A stretch of 64,000 bases of DNA, from the NCBI GenBank assembly GCA_020443425.1, contig JAGRIE010000010.1, positions 54,528-118,527 on the forward strand, written 5' to 3'. Shown here one piece after another: positions 1-8,347 of this stretch (position 1 is its first letter; each line of letters starts with the position of its first letter). The position numbers and the translations under genes were made by a program. Under the pieces are notes generated by a model. It was not told where the DNA came from, searched no databases, and worked only from the letters and a program-made list of their open reading frames with translations. Origin of the DNA: Halioglobus sp. GTDB lineage: Bacteria; Pseudomonadota; Gammaproteobacteria; Pseudomonadales; Halieaceae.

Positions 1-546
1 AGTGCTGTAGGCCGACTCCAGCTCCCGCTGCAGCATGCCCGCTGTCTTGTCTTCCGCTATCACGGCGCCGAGCAATGGCATGGATATGCGACCGTCCGGG
101 CCCACCTTGACCGTGGTGCTGTACTGCGAGACATAGGGGAACTTGATCTCGATAATATCCGCCGGCCCCAGCAGGTACACTTTCTGGTCCGGTGCCGGTG
201 CATCCTCTATCAGGGCTGCATAGCGTCGCTGCAGTTCTTTGGTGGCCTCATCGATCGTCATCCCCTCGACCCGCACCGAGGGAAGAAAGGGCAATTTGAT
301 AGTACCGTCGAAGCTGACCACCACCGTAGTGCTGTAATCGGGCTGGCGCATAAAGCGCACATCGATCTCATCGCCATAACTCAAACGGTAGCGAAACGTG
401 GGATCGAGGTCTTCCGCGTTGGCCGGCTTCACATCCTGCACAATCAACTGGTCGAGCGACTGGGCAGGCATATCTTTCTGTACTGTGGTGCAGGCGGTAA
501 CCGCAAATGACAGCAACGTGAGAACAATCAGGCGTCGAATGGTCAT
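1..546 (-). CDS. Wza-type polysaccharide export lipoprotein (partial)
   Basis: The first 182 residues are visible and the frame stays open to the window edge, so the C-terminus is missing. The N-terminus is a lipoprotein signal ending in a TAC lipobox (LLSFAVTAC), which suggests an outer-membrane anchor. Two copies of the Poly_export domain follow, starting near YRLSYGDEIDVRF and YLLGPADIIEIKF. Both copies contain YSTTV and a DG-I-x-(L/M)P-(F/L)L pattern. Wza-family proteins form the outer-membrane channel for EPS or capsule export. The ATG lies one base after the stop of the Wzz-type gene, so the two are almost certainly co-translated. Start and family are secure; full length is unknown. Confidence 0.88.
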   Translation of the reverse strand, partial: MTIRRLIVLTLLSFAVTACTTVQKDMPAQSLDQLIVQDVKPANAEDLDPTFRYRLSYGDEIDVRFMRQPDYSTTVVVSFDGTIKLPFLPSVRVEGMTIDEATKELQRRYAALIEDAPAPDQKVYLLGPADIIEIKFPYVSQYSTTVKVGPDGRISMPLLGAVIAEDKTAGMLQRELESAYST

Positions 547-547
547 A

Positions 548-1978
548 TCAGTTTTTTCCAAAATGCTTGCTGTCATAGAGCGGGAATGTGCCGACAAACT
601 CCAGGCCGAGATACTTACGCACGTCCGCCTCAGTGGCGATGGTGCGGTCATTGAGATAGGCCAGGAACGGCATCGCCAGGCCGACCAGCAGTGAGCCGAT
701 AAACGCGATTGCCAGGTACAACAGCTTGCGCGGACGCACTGTCTTCAGCGGGTAGGGCGCGTAACTGACAACTCTTACCGCGCTGATACTGGCACTGCTC
801 ATGGCCTGGCCGACACGCGCTTTTTCCAGGTTGCGCACATTCATCTGGTAAGACTCTTCCAGTATTGCAGCCTCCCTTTCACGGTTTCGAAGCTCAAGGT
901 TCACCGCCGCAATGGCATCGAGATCCCTTTTGTACTCGTTCAACACCTCCATGGTGCTGCGCTTCTCAGCCTGCAGCGCCGCCAACTCCGTTTCGAGATT
1001 CACCAGGTTTGTCTGCAGCGCTTCGCGCAGGTTGACGCTGTTGGGAGCTTTCTTCAGGTTTTCCCTGTTCGAGGCAACCTGTGACTGCAACCGGGCCTCC
1101 TGTATCTTCAGGCGTCGCAGTGCTTCCTTGGTTTGCTCATAGTGCAGAACCAGTGACCCTTCCTGCTCACTGCTCATGAAGTTGGTTGATTCAATCTGCA
1201 GGTTGAGGATGTCATTTTCCGACGCCATCAACTCCGCGCGCAGTCGCTCGGTTGATTCGGTGAAGAACTGGTTGGCCCTGTCCTCGCGAATAGTGCTGAA
1301 AAACTCAATGAATTCATCGAGCAGGGCATTGACCATATCCTTGGCAAGCACCGGGTCACTGCTGCGAAACGAAACACCCAGCACATTTGAATCCGCCAGC
1401 GGAGCTACCTCGATGCGATCGATCACCTCATCAACCAGCCTGATGTGGGCGAGCTCCGCCTTCTCCTCTTCGGTCAGCGGTATACCGAGCCCGAGCAGGC
1501 TTTTGATGCCGTCATACACAGCCCTGGCGGTATCGATCACGCCGTCGATAACCATCTGCACATAGCGACGGGCATCGCGGATATGGTTGAGCTTTTCCAT
1601 CGTCAGGTCGAGATCAGCGACCACATTCTCGGCAATCTCCCTGGCCTTGAACAGCGCCGCTGTGGTGGCGATCTCCTCATCCCGGTTGACGTTGCGAAAG
1701 GTCGTGCTCCCGCCGGAATCCGCGCGCGCGGAGAAGTTCACAGCGGGGTTATTCCGGTCCACCCATACCGAACCATGGCCCTCGTAAAGGGGCAGGATCA
1801 GGAAGATGACAATTACCGCAGGGACCAGAATACCGATGAAGGTATACAGGGCCAGCTTGTACCAGCGTTTATAGATAGCGACAATTTCGGCTAGCGAGAG
1901 AGGTTCGAACTCCCCGTCATTCACCGGCCCCTGGGGCATTGGTTTAGTGGTCACTAGCGGTAATTGATTCTCAGGCAT
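548..1978 (-). CDS. Wzz/GNVR-type chain-length determinant
   Basis: A 476-residue polysaccharide co-polymerase of the inner membrane. It has a cytoplasmic N-terminus, a first membrane segment near residues 40-65 (LALYTFIGILVPAVIVIFLI), a long periplasmic region rich in coiled coil (about 200-400), and a second membrane segment near 425-450 preceded by a Pro-containing stretch (YPLKTVRPRKLLYL). There is no C-terminal tyrosine kinase domain, so any Wzc-like kinase must be encoded elsewhere. Family members set EPS chain length together with the polymerase and the Wza channel. It sits 3 bases downstream of the secreted hydrolase-like gene and 1 base upstream of the Wza-type gene. Confidence 0.88.
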   Translation of the reverse strand: MPENQLPLVTTKPMPQGPVNDGEFEPLSLAEIVAIYKRWYKLALYTFIGILVPAVIVIFLILPLYEGHGSVWVDRNNPAVNFSARADSGGSTTFRNVNRDEEIATTAALFKAREIAENVVADLDLTMEKLNHIRDARRYVQMVIDGVIDTARAVYDGIKSLLGLGIPLTEEEKAELAHIRLVDEVIDRIEVAPLADSNVLGVSFRSSDPVLAKDMVNALLDEFIEFFSTIREDRANQFFTESTERLRAELMASENDILNLQIESTNFMSSEQEGSLVLHYEQTKEALRRLKIQEARLQSQVASNRENLKKAPNSVNLREALQTNLVNLETELAALQAEKRSTMEVLNEYKRDLDAIAAVNLELRNREREAAILEESYQMNVRNLEKARVGQAMSSASISAVRVVSYAPYPLKTVRPRKLLYLAIAFIGSLLVGLAMPFLAYLNDRTIATEADVRKYLGLEFVGTFPLYDSKHFGKN

Positions 1979-1981
1979 GAT

Positions 1982-3106
1982 TTATTTCATCGGCAAGTTG
2001 TAAAATGCATCCCATACATTTGAGGAAAACCGGACCTTCCCGGATTCACTCAAAAGCCCCGTATCCCGCCACAGCAGGCTGTAGGCAGGCAGCGCCGCCG
2101 AGCTCATCAGCTGGTCAAAGTCCCGATGGGCCCACACTACATAAAAGACATAGTCTTCCAGATAGGCTCTCACCAGCATGCGAAACAACATCTCACCTTG
2201 CAAGCGCTCTGTTGCAGGAATGTGATCGAGGCCAGGGAATTCTATCACTTCAGCAGGATATCCACTCTCTGATATGGCCAGCGGCTTGTCTGTATGCTCC
2301 CTTATCCGCGCCATGATGGCGACGGGGTCATTCAGGTCCAGCGGGTACTGCATGAACGGGTAATAGCTGAACGCCGCGATATCCGCGTAGTTCCACAGTT
2401 GCGACATCTCGCTCCAGGCGTCATCGGTATTGGCTCTCATCTGGTTGAGCGTGTGCAGTGAGCTGCTGAAGAAGACCGGCAGCTCCGGGTGTGCGAGCTT
2501 CAATGCACTGTAGGTCTCGATGTACAGCTCCACAAAATCCTGCCACAGCAGCGGCGAGTTGAAAAACAACTCATTGGCCTCTATCGCAATAGCCAGATAG
2601 TCCGGCTCAAAATGCGCGATAGCGGCCTCGGCATAGTTCAGGTAGGCCCGCTTTACATCGGGGTCATTGAAGCGTTTGCCCTGGAAAGCCGCAGGCATGG
2701 CCATGTGCGTGAATTCGCCGCGATAGTCCGCCAATCCGCTGCGGCTCTGGTTCAATGGCGAAATCGACAACAGGACTTTGAGGTCGCTGGACGACTTCGA
2801 TGTCCGCTGCTTCCACTCCCACATCATATTCGGATGGAAGCTTTTGTTTTCCAGCGCCTCCACCCAGGGAACACCTTCCTCCAGGTGGTGGGAAATAATG
2901 TTCGAATGGCTATTGATGAAGCTATAGGTGGAGTCAACCGCCTCTTCGCTCAAATCATATAGCCACGGTGTGAAACCCATTAAAAATGTCCTTTGCACTT
3001 CCGCGCTCGACACGCCGCTATAAACACTAGTGATAAAGCCGATAATGACAACACTACCGATTCGCCGCGCCAGTGCGCCAAAGGCGCGTCTATTACTTTT
3101 GCTCAT
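1982..3106 (-). CDS. secreted glycoside hydrolase-like protein (paralogue A)
   Basis: This 374-residue protein has an N-terminal signal or anchor segment near residues 15-35 and no lipobox cysteine. It then shows a pattern like a (beta/alpha)8 clan GH-A hydrolase: GFTPW near 44, HHLEEGVPW near 73, EANEL near 176-180 and AISESGYP near 277-284. The last motif resembles the GH17 nucleophile signature. The same landmarks occur in the proteins at 11932-13092 and 13162-14550. The substrate is unknown; trimming of the EPS made by this operon is an inference from position. The ATG has a good ribosome binding site (GGAGAG). It stands between the radical SAM gene and the Wzz-type gene. Confidence 0.72.
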   Translation of the reverse strand: MSKSNRRAFGALARRIGSVVIIGFITSVYSGVSSAEVQRTFLMGFTPWLYDLSEEAVDSTYSFINSHSNIISHHLEEGVPWVEALENKSFHPNMMWEWKQRTSKSSSDLKVLLSISPLNQSRSGLADYRGEFTHMAMPAAFQGKRFNDPDVKRAYLNYAEAAIAHFEPDYLAIAIEANELFFNSPLLWQDFVELYIETYSALKLAHPELPVFFSSSLHTLNQMRANTDDAWSEMSQLWNYADIAAFSYYPFMQYPLDLNDPVAIMARIREHTDKPLAISESGYPAEVIEFPGLDHIPATERLQGEMLFRMLVRAYLEDYVFYVVWAHRDFDQLMSSAALPAYSLLWRDTGLLSESGKVRFSSNVWDAFYNLPMK

Positions 3107-3137
3107 GATCTCTCCTGCAACTTCTGTTGACCGCTAT

Positions 3138-3169
3138 CTTGATGAGGGCAAAATTCCCGGATCATCAAG
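3138..3169. repeat. inverted repeat upstream of paralogue A
   Basis: Eight-base arms CTTGATGA and TCATCAAG flank an inner GGG...CCC pairing, about 32-63 bases ahead of the ATG of the secreted hydrolase-like gene. The structure could be a 5' leader hairpin or an operator. No T-tract follows it on the minus strand, so it is not an obvious terminator. Confidence 0.45.
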
Positions 3170-3312
3170 TAAAACGTCCAAGCACAAGTGCAGGAAAGGA
3201 AAAACCTTTAAAAAGTAAAGATACTCGGCGAGATCGCTAAAACTCCACAAAAAACGCTATAAAAACAGACCGCAAAGTGTACCTTATTCTCCACGGTTAT
3301 GACCTGATATTC

Positions 3313-4446
3313 TCATTGCACCGACTTCAGCGGTATCACATCCTGCGGCGCGGCGGGTTGCCCATGCTGCTTGAAGATATGGCATCCATCACAGATAGTC
3401 GGCTCAACACCTCGCCCACCCTTCTTGAAGAGCGAGCGCGCAGACTGGTACTTCCGGTTATTCCAGATGTCGTCCAGCGACTCTTTCTTGAAGTCCCCGA
3501 AATCGTTCTTGTCACCGTAGACAATACAACACGGCGCGGTGCCACCGTCGGGGTTCGTGGTCATGGAACGGTAGAGGTAGAAACAGGAGGTGGGCACATC
3601 GCCCTGGAAGGCCTCGACCCTGCCCTCATCATCTTTCAGGAACCAGTCGTCCTTCAGCTTGTCCGGCTCCTTGGCGGCGAACGGAATTCCCGGCGGTATC
3701 ACACGGAAGCGGTCTACACCCATCTCATAAGCCATTTCACGCGCCGCCTCCAGCTCGTGGGCGTTGTGTTCAAACACGATGAACTGCCACTCGATAAACG
3801 GCGTGCGACTACCCAGCTCCTTGCGTCGACGGATCAGCTTTTCCACGTTGCCCAGCACCTTGTTGACATTGCCGCGCACGCGGTACTTCACATAGGTGTC
3901 CTGGGTGATGCCGTCTATGGACAGGATCAGGTACTCGAGGCCGCTTTTGATCAGGTTGTCGATCTTCTCATCCGAGGCGCGATTGAAATTGGTGCTCATA
4001 TTGGTGGCGATATTCTTGCTGTTGACGTACTCGATCATGTCGAAGATACGCGGATGCAGCAGGGATTCACCCCAGTTGTGCAGATTGACTTCGTAGGCGT
4101 AGGGTGCGACTTCATCAATGGTGCGGGTGAAGGTCTCCCACTCCATCCGCTGCTGCTTGCGCTCAAGATCGCCGGTACCGGTCGGGCAGAGCGGGCAGCG
4201 CAGGTTACAGACATTCAGCGGGTCGACAATAATGATATACGGGTGACCGCGCACTGTGGTGCGGCGCAGCCGGTACTCCAACTCCACCAGTGCAAGATTG
4301 AAGAGTTTTCGCGGCGTCGAATGCTTGATCACAGATAGCGCGTGTCGACTCATGCGGGTCAGCTGTGGCAGCTTCTGGCGTAACTTTGCCAGAGAGGAGA
4401 TTGGCGCATTGTCATTGCGCGTCGAAATAGCGCGTTCAGCTGTCAT
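3313..4446 (-). CDS. radical SAM/SPASM protein in EPS operon
   Basis: A 377-residue protein with the radical SAM motif CNLRCPLC (CxxxCxxC) near residue 78, which would hold the 4Fe-4S cluster that cleaves S-adenosylmethionine. A SPASM-like cysteine set lies at the C-terminus (PTSCFY near 288, APCC near 306 and CDGCHIF near 355), suggesting at least one auxiliary cluster. Such proteins occur in polysaccharide and lipopolysaccharide loci, but I cannot assign the substrate. The gene begins 1 base after the epimerase stop. A 206-base gap separates it from the next gene of the run, so that downstream gene may also have its own promoter. Confidence 0.85.
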   Translation of the reverse strand: MTAERAISTRNDNAPISSLAKLRQKLPQLTRMSRHALSVIKHSTPRKLFNLALVELEYRLRRTTVRGHPYIIIVDPLNVCNLRCPLCPTGTGDLERKQQRMEWETFTRTIDEVAPYAYEVNLHNWGESLLHPRIFDMIEYVNSKNIATNMSTNFNRASDEKIDNLIKSGLEYLILSIDGITQDTYVKYRVRGNVNKVLGNVEKLIRRRKELGSRTPFIEWQFIVFEHNAHELEAAREMAYEMGVDRFRVIPPGIPFAAKEPDKLKDDWFLKDDEGRVEAFQGDVPTSCFYLYRSMTTNPDGGTAPCCIVYGDKNDFGDFKKESLDDIWNNRKYQSARSLFKKGGRGVEPTICDGCHIFKQHGQPAAPQDVIPLKSVQ

Positions 4447-4447
4447 C

Positions 4448-5395
4448 TTAACTACCTCCTACTCCCTCTAAAACACCGGCGATAGTATCCGCAAACACAT
4501 GCTTTGGATTGAATTCTATTGTTTGTCTTGCACGACTGTTGTCGGCTATGGAATTGCGCAGTTCGCCGGGTACTGCCTCGGCGTAAACCGGCGGCTGGTC
4601 GAAATTCAATGCTTGCGCTATAGCACTGTACACCTGATTGACTGTCAGCGCCTGGCCGGAACCGATATTAAACACCTTGCCCTCTGTGGGATGCAGCATG
4701 GCATTGATAAAGCCCTGGGCGACATCCTCGACATGGATGAAATCCCGCCGCTGCTCGCCGTCGCCAAATATCGAAGGCGCCCGCCCCTCACGCATGGCGT
4801 TGGCAAAAATAGTGGCGACCCCGACATAGGGGCTCAATGCCTGGCCGCGCCCGTAGGTGTTGAACAACCTCAGCACGGCCGAATCGATTCCGCTCTGGTC
4901 ACACATCTGTCGCACCAGCATCTCGGCCGCCAACTTTGACACCCCGTAGGGAGATACCGGCTGCAGGGTATAGTCTTCCGATATCGGTGTCGGCTGCGGC
5001 GAGTCCGCGTAAACCGCCATCGACGAGGCCAGTATGAACTTCCTGACCCGGGAGTCGGCGCGGGTCGCTCCGCGCAGAACATTGGCGGTACCGACAACGT
5101 TCGCCGTGGTGTCCTCGACCACAAACTCAAACGATGAGCGGATAGCCACCCGGGCTGCCAGGTGGAAGACGGCATCACAGCCGGCGATGTCGTCCATCAC
5201 TGCGCTGTCGAGGATATCCGCCTCAACCAGGGTTGCAGCAGCGGGTACATTCTCACGCCGGCCGACGCTGAGGTTATCGATGACCACAACGTCGATATCG
5301 CGCGCCAGCAGATTTCGCACCACCTGGCTGCCGATAAAACCGGCACCTCCTGTCACGCAGGCCTTTTTCACTGTTTTGCTCAAATCCCTATCCAC
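4448..5395 (-). CDS. NAD-dependent epimerase/dehydratase
   Basis: A 315-residue extended short-chain dehydrogenase of the UDP-glucose 4-epimerase type. The Rossmann motif GGAGFIGS is near residue 16 and the catalytic YxxxK appears as YGVSK near 151. The mid-region RRDFIHVEDV is typical of sugar-nucleotide epimerases. It probably supplies a nucleotide-sugar precursor for the EPS repeat unit; the exact sugar cannot be told from the sequence. It overlaps the end of the upstream nucleotidyltransferase gene by 8 bases and ends 1 base before the radical SAM gene, which supports one transcript. Confidence 0.9.
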   Translation of the reverse strand: MDRDLSKTVKKACVTGGAGFIGSQVVRNLLARDIDVVVIDNLSVGRRENVPAAATLVEADILDSAVMDDIAGCDAVFHLAARVAIRSSFEFVVEDTTANVVGTANVLRGATRADSRVRKFILASSMAVYADSPQPTPISEDYTLQPVSPYGVSKLAAEMLVRQMCDQSGIDSAVLRLFNTYGRGQALSPYVGVATIFANAMREGRAPSIFGDGEQRRDFIHVEDVAQGFINAMLHPTEGKVFNIGSGQALTVNQVYSAIAQALNFDQPPVYAEAVPGELRNSIADNSRARQTIEFNPKHVFADTIAGVLEGVGGS

Positions 5396-6350
5396 CTTCT
5401 GTCTGCTCCTGGCAACCGACCACTTTTTCCCGCGTCACGATGACATTGCTGAACTCAGTCTCGGCCGCCACCACCGCCTTTTCGAATACGACACAGTTCG
5501 ACAGGACCGCACCAGCCGAGATCCTGGCACCCGGCCCAATCACTGCATTGGTGAGGCTGGCACTGGGATGGACCTCAGCATCATCGGCAACCAGGTTGCC
5601 GTCCGGACTCTCCTGCGCCAGTTGCAGGTTGACCCGCAGCAGGTCGGCGGGATACGTCAGGTTCATATCATCGTACACCGCGTCGACGGCGGACACATGC
5701 TCCCCGTCGTTAATCAGAACCTGAATGGCCTCGGTGATCTCGTATTCATCGCGCATGGCCGTACGCGGCGTCCGCCGAATGGCGTCAAAAATAGTCAGGT
5801 CAAACAGGTACAGACCCACACCCTTGAGTTTGTTGGAAACATGCCGTGGCTTCTCCACCACGCGAACGACCCGGCCATCCTCTTCCAGCTGTACTGAGTA
5901 ATTGCGGCGTATGGCCAGCGGGTCTTCCTCGATCTTGGTGGCGAGCACCGCTCCGCCCCCCTGCCGTTCAAACTGTGCAAACATGCCCTCGATATCCTTG
6001 GCGACAAAATAAATATCGCCGAGAAACATCAGGAAGGGCTTTTCCACTGAATTTTCGAGCTGGCCGACCGCGTGCGCTATGCCCAGTGTCTCTGTCTGCT
6101 CCACGTAGGTGAGGTTTACACCCAGGCTGCTGCCGTCACCCAACACGCGCGCAATCTCGAAACCTTTATGCCCTATCAGCACGACAATATCACTGATCCC
6201 GACCTCCCTGAGCATTTCGATCTGGTGCACCAGCAGCGGCTTGTTGCCGACCGGAAGCATGGGCTTGGGAATGTGACTGCTGAAGGCGGCCATCCGCGAC
6301 CCCTTTCCCGCTGCCAGTAGTACTCCGCTGTATTTCTCTGCTTTGGACAT
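5388..6350 (-). CDS. sugar-phosphate nucleotidyltransferase
   Basis: About 320 residues. The N-terminal nucleotidyltransferase motif LLAAGKGSRM with KPMLPVGNKP is clear, followed by a Rossmann-like catalytic core (FLGDIYF). The C-terminal quarter shows hexapeptide left-handed beta-helix character (VIGPGARISAGAVLSNC). It resembles glucose-1-phosphate thymidylyl- or uridylyltransferases that make activated sugars. I chose the ATG at 6350 because AGGGAAG lies just upstream of it; an in-frame ATG at 6389 would overlap the methyltransferase gene and lacks a comparable site. Confidence 0.88.
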   Translation of the reverse strand: MSKAEKYSGVLLAAGKGSRMAAFSSHIPKPMLPVGNKPLLVHQIEMLREVGISDIVVLIGHKGFEIARVLGDGSSLGVNLTYVEQTETLGIAHAVGQLENSVEKPFLMFLGDIYFVAKDIEGMFAQFERQGGGAVLATKIEEDPLAIRRNYSVQLEEDGRVVRVVEKPRHVSNKLKGVGLYLFDLTIFDAIRRTPRTAMRDEYEITEAIQVLINDGEHVSAVDAVYDDMNLTYPADLLRVNLQLAQESPDGNLVADDAEVHPSASLTNAVIGPGARISAGAVLSNCVVFEKAVVAAETEFSNVIVTREKVVGCQEQTEGG

Positions 6351-6361
6351 GGGCTTCCCTG

Positions 6362-7309
6362 TCAGCGCCTCACCAATAGAATCAGCCACGGATTAAACCC
6401 GGTACTGCGTAACCAGCTAGTAATTCGCCAGGACATCAACTGGTTGAAATAGAAGCGGACCGGAATCTGCAGAATACGGCCCAGCAAATAGGTCGACGAC
6501 GAGTAGAAGCCCCAGTATCCGCGCAGGGGCAGCACTTCAATACTGCTGCACTCCGTCCCCACCTTGAGCAGTTTGGCGTAATCTTTCACGGACAGCAGGA
6601 AGGACTCCTTGGGCGAATGAAACCGGGGCGTGTGTTTGGCGACATCGGCGCGATGAAAAAAATCAACCGGGCACAGTCGATTGGGGCTGGTGACAATCAT
6701 CAGCCCGCCCCGACGTGTCACCCGGTTCATCTCCCCGGCTGCGAGTTCCCGCTCCTGCTGATAACCCGGCTGGGCGGCATAGGTATCGTCACCCACGCCG
6801 ATATGCGGCAGCACACATCCCATCATGATGATATCAAACGAGCCTGTCTCAAAGGGCAGGTATTTGGCGTTGGCGAGATAGTAGCGGTCCGGAAAACTTC
6901 GCCGCGCCCAGAACTCAGAGCGATTGCCGGCATCGATACCGTAAGCCTCGTACCCGGCATCATTGAGGGCCTCAACATCCGAGCCCACACCACAGCCGAT
7001 GGAGAGAATACGCAGGCTGCCCGGATCCCTGTCACCAAACTGCTCACGCAGCAGTGGTATGACATAGTTATTGGCCAGGTGCCGGCCGGTATTTTCTTCA
7101 TTGCACCACATACACTCGCACTTCTCGTCATTGAAGCGCTCACCGCGTATCAGGTCCCAGCAGTTGTTTTCGCGGCCGTAACGCGCGTGGCAACTCGGGC
7201 ATTCAAGGCAATCGTCGACCAGCGCCAATGGCGCCCGCTGGTCGCAGGGACAGACGAGCCCCGGCCCCGGCGTGAGTTGTGAACCTGCAATGTCAGGGGC
7301 TGATGTCAT
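6362..7309 (-). CDS. SAM-dependent methyltransferase with Cys-rich N-terminus
   Basis: About 315 residues from the ATG at 7309, which follows AAAGGA. A cysteine-rich N-terminus with zinc-ribbon spacing (CPC, then CLECPSC) and a further CECMWC cluster precede a class I methyltransferase fold. Motif I is ILSIGCGVGSDVEAL and a later motif is FDIIMMGCVL. It probably methylates an EPS sugar or a lipid-linked intermediate, but the target is not visible. The C-terminus holds hydrophobic and aromatic stretches that could touch the membrane. A longer in-frame start at 7429 would run into the glycosyltransferase gene and is less likely. Confidence 0.8.
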   Translation of the reverse strand: MTSAPDIAGSQLTPGPGLVCPCDQRAPLALVDDCLECPSCHARYGRENNCWDLIRGERFNDEKCECMWCNEENTGRHLANNYVIPLLREQFGDRDPGSLRILSIGCGVGSDVEALNDAGYEAYGIDAGNRSEFWARRSFPDRYYLANAKYLPFETGSFDIIMMGCVLPHIGVGDDTYAAQPGYQQERELAAGEMNRVTRRGGLMIVTSPNRLCPVDFFHRADVAKHTPRFHSPKESFLLSVKDYAKLLKVGTECSSIEVLPLRGYWGFYSSSTYLLGRILQIPVRFYFNQLMSWRITSWLRSTGFNPWLILLVRR

Positions 7310-7358
7310 AACAATCCTTTCGCTTTGAATACTGTGCCCGGAATACATCCGACATGGA

Positions 7359-8282
7359 TCATGACTCCTCGCGCTTGGCGGCCGGCGCCTGCCCCGGCAG
7401 GTTGGCGAGTTGCCAGCGCACATAGTCACTGAAAATCATCAGCTGCGCGCGCAGTGTCAGCCCGACCCAGGCGACCAGTGCCATGGGATGAAAGCGCGCC
7501 TTCGCGTGGTTCTTGCGATAGTACAGGTAGGCGCCGCTGTGAAAATCCTTGATCATGCGGGAACTCTTGCGAGCGGTGCGTTTGGCCTTGAGGTTTTCAT
7601 CGTGAATGATATGGCTGGCCGGCACTGCCACGATACGGAAGTTTGCCGCCTTCACACGCGCGCACCAGTCAGCGTCCACCCAGTATACGAAGAAGTCCTC
7701 GTCCAACCCGCCGGCCGTCTCGTAAGCGCGGCGACTGATGGCCAGTGCCGCCGTCGATACCCAGTCGACTTCAAACGGCTCTTCGTTCTCGACCTGCTCG
7801 TTCATCAGGTACTTGCTGGACAGCGGGTTGTTCGGCCACAGGCGCGTTATCAGTGAACGCCGACCGAATATCGCATTGTGCCAGGAGGGCTTGCGCCGAA
7901 AGGTCCGCTGCAAACTCATATCCGGGTTGTGCAGCATACTGCCCGCGATACCGATACTGGGGTCCGAATCCATCACCGCCAACAGTGCATCCAGGGCACC
8001 GGGCAGTATTCTCGTATCGTTGTCCAGCGACATCAAATGCCTGCCACGGGCCATGCGCAGACCGTCATTGAAGGCCAGGGCGAGTCCGACGTTTGCGTCG
8101 TTAGCCTGGCAGATCACTTGTGGGAACCGCTCGCGGACTCTCTCGAAACTGCCATCCGTGGATGCGTTATCGATGAGGATGACTTCAAACTCGCACGATG
8201 GCGGGTTCTCATAGATCGTCCCAATACAGGTATCTACCAGCAGTCCGCCATTGAAGTTAACGATAATTAGAGACAAGTCCAC
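7359..8282 (-). CDS. family 2 glycosyltransferase
   Basis: A 307-residue GT-A fold enzyme. It starts with SLIIVNFNG, has the DNAST nucleotide-sugar motif near residue 38 and the metal-binding DND (SLDNDTR) near 87. The acceptor-side motif DEDFFVYWVDADWC near 195 is typical of the rhamnosyltransferase (WbbL/RfbF-like) subgroup. It would add one sugar to the lipid-linked EPS unit at the inner face of the membrane. The donor sugar is not certain. It follows the initiating sugar transferase after 65 bases. Confidence 0.88.
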   Translation of the reverse strand: MDLSLIIVNFNGGLLVDTCIGTIYENPPSCEFEVILIDNASTDGSFERVRERFPQVICQANDANVGLALAFNDGLRMARGRHLMSLDNDTRILPGALDALLAVMDSDPSIGIAGSMLHNPDMSLQRTFRRKPSWHNAIFGRRSLITRLWPNNPLSSKYLMNEQVENEEPFEVDWVSTAALAISRRAYETAGGLDEDFFVYWVDADWCARVKAANFRIVAVPASHIIHDENLKAKRTARKSSRMIKDFHSGAYLYYRKNHAKARFHPMALVAWVGLTLRAQLMIFSDYVRWQLANLPGQAPAAKREES

Positions 8283-8347
8283 GGTCTGAATACTCCCTTT
8301 GCAGTTGTTGCTATGCCTACAGGTAAAGTGCTGATGCAGGGTTCGCC

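Noticed and set aside
3277-4338. Long plus-strand reading frame of 353 codons opposite the radical SAM gene
   Set aside because: The minus-strand protein has clear catalytic motifs; the antisense frame shows no domain and reflects codon bias in GC-rich DNA.
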